DNA of 10,251 bases from the NCBI GenBank assembly GCA_045541475.1, contig JAZQJI010000032.1, forward strand, positions 1-10,251, in the 5' to 3' direction. A program made the translations under genes and the position numbers. The stretch comes from RGIG3077 sp045541475. GTDB taxonomy: Bacteria > Bacillota > Clostridia > Oscillospirales > Ruminococcaceae. A model generated the notes under the pieces. It saw nothing but the letters and a program-made list of their open reading frames with translations. It was not told where the DNA came from and searched no databases. Below, piece by piece: positions 6,071-10,251 of the stretch; within the stretch, counting starts at the first letter, position 1, and each line of letters opens with the position of its first letter.

Positions 6071-7393
6071 ATGAGCGAATTTTTCAACACAATTTCAAAA
6101 ATTCAGTACGAAGGAAAGAACTCCACAAATCCTATGGCGTTCAAGTACTACAATCCCGATGAAGTTATCGGCGGAAAGACCATGCGTGAACAGCTCAAGT
6201 TTGCGCTTTCATGGTGGCACACAATGGGCGGCGACGGCACCGATATGTTCGGCTGTGGCACTGCTGACAAAACATGGGGCGAAGATGATCCCGTTGCAAG
6301 ATCAAAGGCAAAGGTTGACGCTGCTTTTGAGATTATGGACAAGCTCTCCATCGATTATTTCTGCTTCCACGACCGTGACCTTTCTCCCGAATACGGCTCT
6401 TTGGCAGAATCTAACGCAAAGCTTGACGAAATTACCGATTACATAAAGGCAAAGCAGGAAGCAACAGGCAAGAAGTGCCTTTGGGGTACTGCAAAGTGCT
6501 TTGATCACCCCCGCTATATGCATGGTGCAGGTACATCTCCTTCTGCAGATGTTTTTGCTTACGCTGCTGCACAGATCAAAAAGGCTGTTGAATCCACAGT
6601 AAAGCTTGGCGGTAACGGCTACGTATTCTGGGGCGGACGTGAAGGCTACGAAACATTGCTTAACACAAACATGGGCTTAGAGCTTGACAACATGGCAAGA
6701 CTTATGAGAATGACTGTTGACTACGCTCGTTCAATCGGCTACACAGGCGATTTTTATATCGAACCCAAGCCCAAGGAGCCCACAAAGCATCAGTATGATT
6801 TTGATACTGCAACCGTTCTCGGTTTCCTCCGCAAGTACGGTCTTGAAAATGATTTTAAAATGAACATTGAAGCAAACCACGCAACACTTGCACAGCACAC
6901 ATTCCAGCATGAGCTTAGAGTTGCAAGAGAAAACAACGCTTTCGGTTCTATTGACGCAAACCAGGGTGATACACTTCTCGGTTGGGATACAGACCAGTTC
7001 CCCACAAACGTTTACGAAACAGCAATGTGCATGTACGAAGTTCTTAAGGCAGGCGGCTTTACAAACGGCGGTCTGAACTTTGACTCCAAGGCAAGAAGAG
7101 GTTCGTTCACTCCCGAAGATATCTTCCACAGCTACATTGCAGGTATGGACGCATTTGCTCTTGGCCTTAGAATTGCTGTTAAGATGATTGAAGACGGCAG
7201 AATTGACAAGTTTGTTGCTGATAGATACGCTTCATGGAACGAGGGTATCGGTAAGGATATCATCGACGGCAAGGCTACAATGGAAGACCTTGAAAAGTAT
7301 GCTCTTGAAAAGGGCGAGGTTGTTGATTCCATCGGCAGCGGTCGCCAGGAAATGCTTGAAGCAATTGTAAACAACATTATGTTTAACCTTTAA
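6071..7393 (+). CDS. xylA: Xylose isomerase, class II
   Basis: Cytoplasmic, divalent-metal enzyme converting D-xylose to D-xylulose, the first step of the isomerase route. The 440-residue length and N-terminal extension mark class II. Active-site residues are all visible: H100 and D103 in FCFHDRDLSPE, VFWGGREGYE (185-194), E231 and K233 in IEPKPKEPTKHQYD, E267 and H270 in NIEANH, D295 in SIDANQGD, D306 and D308 in GWDTDQFP, and D338 in NFDSKARRG. These supply both metal sites and the catalytic lysine. AGAAAGGA (6053-6060) lies 10 bases before the ATG. xylB follows after 103 bases holding a hairpin, and the two are almost certainly one operon. A cre-like site upstream suggests glucose repression; no XylR gene is in the window. 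Confidence 0.98.
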   Translation: MSEFFNTISKIQYEGKNSTNPMAFKYYNPDEVIGGKTMREQLKFALSWWHTMGGDGTDMFGCGTADKTWGEDDPVARSKAKVDAAFEIMDKLSIDYFCFHDRDLSPEYGSLAESNAKLDEITDYIKAKQEATGKKCLWGTAKCFDHPRYMHGAGTSPSADVFAYAAAQIKKAVESTVKLGGNGYVFWGGREGYETLLNTNMGLELDNMARLMRMTVDYARSIGYTGDFYIEPKPKEPTKHQYDFDTATVLGFLRKYGLENDFKMNIEANHATLAQHTFQHELRVARENNAFGSIDANQGDTLLGWDTDQFPTNVYETAMCMYEVLKAGGFTNGGLNFDSKARRGSFTPEDIFHSYIAGMDAFALGLRIAVKMIEDGRIDKFVADRYASWNEGIGKDIIDGKATMEDLEKYALEKGEVVDSIGSGRQEMLEAIVNNIMFNL

Positions 7394-7404
7394 TTAACAA
7401 ATCA

Positions 7405-7447
7405 GCGGCGGCGCTTTGTAGATAAATTTATTGCAAGGCTTCGCCGC
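7405..7447 (+). other. Stem-loop in the xylA-xylB intergenic mRNA
   Basis: Arms GCGGCG (7405-7410) and CGCCGC (7442-7447) enclose a second stem GCTTTG (7413-7418) with CAAGGC (7434-7439, one G-U pair) across a two-by-two internal loop, with an AT-rich apical loop. It lies just after the xylA stop and about 50 bases before the xylB start. The trailing ATTTTC is too poor for a confident terminator. It could protect the xylA mRNA 3' end or attenuate transcription into xylB. Confidence 0.6.
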
Positions 7448-7496
7448 ATTTTCATATTGATTATTAATTATTTTGCAGAAAGGAAAAAATATTAAT

Positions 7497-9020
7497 ATGG
7501 CATATATAATCGGTGTCGATATAGGCACAAGCGGCACAAAAACCGTACTTTTTGATGAACTTGGCAATGTGATTGCATCTGCCACGGTTGAATATCCCAT
7601 GTATCAGCCGCAAAATGGCTATGCAGAGCAAAACCCTGCTGATTGGTACAACGCAAGTATTGAAACAATGCGCGCTGTAATGGCAAAAAGCGGCGTTGAT
7701 AAATCGCAGGTAAAGGGCATTGGCCTTTCGGGACAGATGCACGGTCTTGTTATGCTCGATAAGGATTACAACGTAATCCGTCCTTCAATTATATGGTGCG
7801 ACCAGCGTACCGCTGATGAATGTGTTGAAATTACAAACAAGGTTGGCGCTGATAGACTTATTGAAATTACCGCAAACCCTGCTTTAACGGGCTTTACCGC
7901 TTCCAAGATACTTTGGGTGCGCAATAACGAGCCGGAAAACTACGCAAAATGTCGCTACATACTGCTGCCTAAAGACTATGTAAGATTTATGCTTACAGGC
8001 GAAATTGCAACTGAAGTTTCCGACGCTTCAGGTATGCAGCTGCTTGATATACCCAACAGATGCTGGTCTGATGAGGTTTTGGATAAGCTTGAAATTGACA
8101 AGGCAATGCTCGGCAAGGTTTACGAATCGCCCGAGGTTACAGGTCAGCTTACCGAAAAAGCCGCAGAGCTTTGTGGTCTTGAAAAGGGTACAATCGTTGT
8201 AGGCGGTGCAGGCGATAATGCCGCAGCTGCCGTTGGCACAGGCGTTGTAGAAGACGGCAAGGCTTTTACAACAATCGGTACAAGCGGTGTTGTTTTTGCT
8301 CACACATCGGATATCACCATAGATGCAAAGGGCAGGGTGCACACTTTCTGCTGTGCTGTGCCAAACTGCTGGCACGTTATGGGTGTTACGCAGGGTGCCG
8401 GCCTTTCTCTTAAATGGTATCGTGATAATTTCTGCAATGCAGAAAAGGAAACCGCAAAATATATGGGCGTTGATGAGTATTATCTGATGGATAAGCAGGC
8501 TGAGCAGGTACAAATCGGCTCTAACCGATTGCTTTATCTGCCCTACCTTATGGGTGAACGCACACCCCACCTTGATCCCAACGCAAGAGGCGTGTTCTTT
8601 GGCCTTTCGGCAATGCATACCAAGCGTGATATGCTGCGTGCCGTTATGGAAGGTGTGGCTTATTCTCTGCGTGATTGTTTTGAAATCTGCCGCTCGATGA
8701 ATATTGATATAAGCGATATGATGGCTTGCGGCGGCGGCGGTTCTTCTCCGCTGTGGCGTCAGATGCTTGCCGACCTTTACGGCTGCCCCGTAAAAACGGT
8801 TGCTTCTAAGGAAGGTCCCGCTTTGGGCGTGGCTATTCTTGCAAGTGTGGGCGCAGGTATTTATGATAGCGTACCGCAGGCTTGCTCTGCAATAATCAAA
8901 ACGGATAAAATTCAAAATCCTATCGAAACAAACAGTATAGAATACGAAAAATATTACAAACTGTATACAGAAATATATCCCGCTTTGCAGCAGCAGTTTG
9001 CAAAGCTTGCCAAGATGTAA
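7497..9020 (+). CDS. xylB: Xylulokinase (FGGY family)
   Basis: ATP-dependent cytoplasmic kinase forming D-xylulose 5-phosphate for the pentose phosphate or phosphoketolase route. The 507 residues have the two actin-like FGGY domains: the first phosphate loop IGVDIGTSGTKT (5-16), sugar-binding LSGQMHGLV (77-85) and WCDQRT (100-105), catalytic base D240 in GGAGDNAAAAVG, a second nucleotide-binding segment IGTSGVVF (260-267), and the C-terminal ACGGGGSSPLWRQMLAD (410-426). The SGQMHG sequence is typical of XylB rather than glycerol or gluconate kinases. The ATG at 7497 is chosen because AGAAAGGA (7477-7484) lies 12 bases upstream; an in-frame TTG at 7473 precedes that site and would start eight residues earlier. 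The esterase gene follows 26 bases later. Confidence 0.97.
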   Translation: MAYIIGVDIGTSGTKTVLFDELGNVIASATVEYPMYQPQNGYAEQNPADWYNASIETMRAVMAKSGVDKSQVKGIGLSGQMHGLVMLDKDYNVIRPSIIWCDQRTADECVEITNKVGADRLIEITANPALTGFTASKILWVRNNEPENYAKCRYILLPKDYVRFMLTGEIATEVSDASGMQLLDIPNRCWSDEVLDKLEIDKAMLGKVYESPEVTGQLTEKAAELCGLEKGTIVVGGAGDNAAAAVGTGVVEDGKAFTTIGTSGVVFAHTSDITIDAKGRVHTFCCAVPNCWHVMGVTQGAGLSLKWYRDNFCNAEKETAKYMGVDEYYLMDKQAEQVQIGSNRLLYLPYLMGERTPHLDPNARGVFFGLSAMHTKRDMLRAVMEGVAYSLRDCFEICRSMNIDISDMMACGGGGSSPLWRQMLADLYGCPVKTVASKEGPALGVAILASVGAGIYDSVPQACSAIIKTDKIQNPIETNSIEYEKYYKLYTEIYPALQQQFAKLAKM

Positions 9021-9046
9021 TAAAAAATCATTGTAGGAGAATTATA

Positions 9047-10021
9047 ATGAAGATTTTGAAAAAGTTTGCACTTTTACTTAGCGCTGCTGCAATGTTTGCT
9101 CAACCGATGACAGCATCGGCGGCAGTTGCCGACACAGCAACCACCGATACCGCACCGTTGCGTGTAATGTGCTTAGGCGACAGCATCACCGACGGCTTTT
9201 GGTACAAGGGTGCATATCGTATTGAGCTTTGTAGATTGTTGCACGAAAACGGATATTCTGACAAGGTTGATTTGGTTGGCCCATTTTCCAACGGCGAAGG
9301 TCTTTACGATCCTAACCACACAGGTTATACAGGTTGGGCGATTGACCCTTTTACTCCCGATAAAAATCCCGCTATGGATAACCGCAGCGGACTTTCTCAG
9401 GTAGTTGACCAGAATTTAACCGATCATCCTGCTGATGTTGTTTTGCTGCAAATAGGCACAAATGATATTTTAAGCGCTTATGAGCTTGACAGCTTTGAAA
9501 CGAGAATGACAAATCTTGCAAATCAGATTTTAGGTCATCTTGATGCTGAAACAGGCGTGCTTTACATCACCACACTGCCGCCCATGGACGCAAATGATAC
9601 AACATACATAAAGCCCGATATTTTTACTGTTGAAATTATGGACAATTACGTTGCACAGTGCAATCAGGCAATTAAAAACGTTGTTGATAATTTGCAGGCA
9701 CAAGGCAAAAATGTTGAGCTTGCCGATATTGCAAGCGTTGTAACCAAGGCTGATTTGTACGATGGTGTACATCCCACGCAGGCAGGCTATGAAAAAATGG
9801 GTGCTTACTGGTACGAAATTGTTAAAGGCTGCGTTGATGCAAAGTTTGCGCCCGAGGTAACAACCACAACAGCCGCAGCCGAAAGTGCAGTGGCTGATAC
9901 ATCAACAGCTGATGACAAAGCCGATGAAAAAGGCTCTGAAGGCTTGCTTAAAGGCATTGCAATTTGTGCCGTTGGTGCTATTGCGCTTGCCGCTGCAATT
10001 ATCTTTGTTAAAAAGAATTAG
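9047..10021 (+). CDS. Membrane-anchored SGNH/GDSL esterase, CE3-like (probable carbohydrate deacetylase)
   Basis: A 324-residue exported hydrolase. An N-terminal signal peptide (KK followed by a hydrophobic run, cleavage likely after ASA at 23-25) leads to an SGNH domain (about 38-265): nucleophile S46 in CLGDSITDG, oxyanion Gly in HTGYTGW (91-97), GTND (137-140), and D239/H242 in YDGVHPTQAGY. YRIELCRLL after the GDS block and HTGYTGWAID resemble CE3 acetyl xylan esterases. A Thr/Ala/Asp-rich linker (about 270-298) and a hydrophobic helix (about 303-321) ending VKKN tether it to the membrane with the domain outside. AGGAG (9035-9039) lies seven bases before the ATG. It is 26 bases after xylB, so probably the third gene of the operon. 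Deacetylation of xylan or xylo-oligosaccharides is inferred from context; other acyl esters are possible. Confidence 0.92.
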   Translation: MKILKKFALLLSAAAMFAQPMTASAAVADTATTDTAPLRVMCLGDSITDGFWYKGAYRIELCRLLHENGYSDKVDLVGPFSNGEGLYDPNHTGYTGWAIDPFTPDKNPAMDNRSGLSQVVDQNLTDHPADVVLLQIGTNDILSAYELDSFETRMTNLANQILGHLDAETGVLYITTLPPMDANDTTYIKPDIFTVEIMDNYVAQCNQAIKNVVDNLQAQGKNVELADIASVVTKADLYDGVHPTQAGYEKMGAYWYEIVKGCVDAKFAPEVTTTTAAAESAVADTSTADDKADEKGSEGLLKGIAICAVGAIALAAAIIFVKKN

Positions 10022-10065
10022 TCCCCTGCCCAATTTAACTTGAATTAAACTTATCAATAAATAAG

Positions 10066-10083
10066 CCCTCCCGAATGGGAGGG
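10066..10083. other. GC-rich hairpin between the esterase gene and the right repeat
   Basis: Arms CCCTCCC (10066-10072) and GGGAGGG (10077-10083) are perfect 7-bp complements with a GAAT loop. On the plus strand no T tract follows, as the 130-bp repeat starts at the next base. On the minus strand the hairpin is followed by CTTATTTATTG, so it may act as a weak terminator for transcripts entering from the right. This hairpin is not part of the repeat, since the left copy lacks it. Confidence 0.6.
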
Positions 10084-10213
10084 GTGCGTGCACGCACTGT
10101 GCAATTGCCGGCTGCTGCCGGCGAAGCAATTTCGTTGTATAAGTCAACTAAATTGTTTTTGTTGACACTCGACTATATAAGATATACAGAACAGTCCTCG
10201 CCAACGGCGAGGA
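10084..10213 (+). repeat. Full 130-bp intergenic repeat, right copy (inverted relative to the left copy)
   Basis: It pairs with 38-167 in inverted orientation, 129 of 130 bases identical. Parts in order: palindrome GTGCGTGCACGCAC (10084-10097); hairpin with AATT outer and GCCGGC inner arms (10103-10131, loop TGCT, bulge GAAGC); nested arms TGTATA (10136-10141) with TATACA (10183-10188) and GTCAAC (10143-10148) with GTTGAC (10161-10166); and a long terminal hairpin that runs into a T tract. It lies 62 bases after the esterase stop, oriented like the left copy relative to the gene ending beside it. There is no ORF or transposase within. Confidence 0.93.
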
Positions 10214-10220
10214 CTGTTTT
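10190..10220 (+). terminator. Intrinsic terminator at the end of the right repeat
   Basis: Perfect 13-bp stem (10190-10202 with 10206-10218), core CAGTCCTCGCC / GGCGAGGACTG, with a three-base AAC loop and a TTTT tract at 10217-10220. It is the only strong plus-strand terminator after xylA-xylB-esterase and would end that transcript about 195 bases past the last stop codon. The matching structure in the left copy is cut to 8 bp and has no T tract. Nothing is recognised in the remaining 31 bases. Confidence 0.85.
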
Positions 10221-10251
10221 CGTTATATGGGTACGATGTGTTTTTCAAAAA

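Noticed and set aside
7473..7496. TTG start for xylB eight residues upstream
   Set aside because: The codon lies before the AGAAAGGA ribosome binding site, and the family N-terminus begins at MAYIIGVDIG.
8028..8915. 295-residue minus-strand reading frame antisense to xylB
   Set aside because: It lies wholly inside the intact xylulokinase gene, has no start signal or family motif, and results from codon bias on the other strand.

Overview
The window looks like chromosome from an anaerobic gut or rumen Firmicute of the Clostridia, most likely a Ruminococcus/Oscillospiraceae relative. The clues are a class II xylose isomerase of clostridial type, a BofA-family membrane protein (a family of endospore-forming lineages), strong AAGGAG/GAAAGGA ribosome binding sites, AT-rich intergenic DNA with TATAAT promoters, and a secreted SGNH esterase with a Thr/Ala-rich linker. 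The taxonomic call is inference from reading the proteins, not from a search.

Layout. Positions 1-167 hold a repeat array: one full 130-bp unit and one shortened tandem copy. Two genes then lie on the minus strand: a cytoplasmic GH13 alpha-glucan hydrolase (169-2037) and, upstream of it and separated by a strong hairpin terminator, glycogen phosphorylase (2164-4563) with a near-consensus promoter. A 219-bp divergent intergenic region with a nested inverted repeat leads to plus-strand genes: a small BofA-like membrane protein (4783-5046), an unrecognised five-helix membrane protein with its own promoter (5121-5978), and a xylose block. That block is xylA (6071-7393), xylB (7497-9020) and a membrane-anchored SGNH/GDSL esterase (9047-10021). 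A second 130-bp repeat unit, inverted relative to the first, closes the window (10084-10213) and ends in an intrinsic terminator.

How the genes fit together. The minus-strand pair handles alpha-glucans: GlgP phosphorolyses glycogen or maltodextrins to glucose 1-phosphate, and the GH13 enzyme cuts branched or cyclic dextrins. The plus-strand block handles xylose: the esterase, outside the membrane, probably removes acetyl groups from a glycan (xylan is the natural guess), while XylA and XylB convert xylose to xylulose 5-phosphate. A cre-like site before xylA suggests CcpA-type catabolite control. No xylose transporter or XylR regulator lies in the window.

The most unusual feature is the repeat. 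The two 130-bp copies differ at one base, have the same orientation relative to the gene that ends beside each (3' end of each outward-pointing transcription unit), and contain several nested hairpins, a 14-bp palindrome at one edge and a terminator hairpin at the other. They flank about 9.9 kb as inverted repeats. No CRISPR array, tRNA, rRNA, transposase or recognisable defence system is present.
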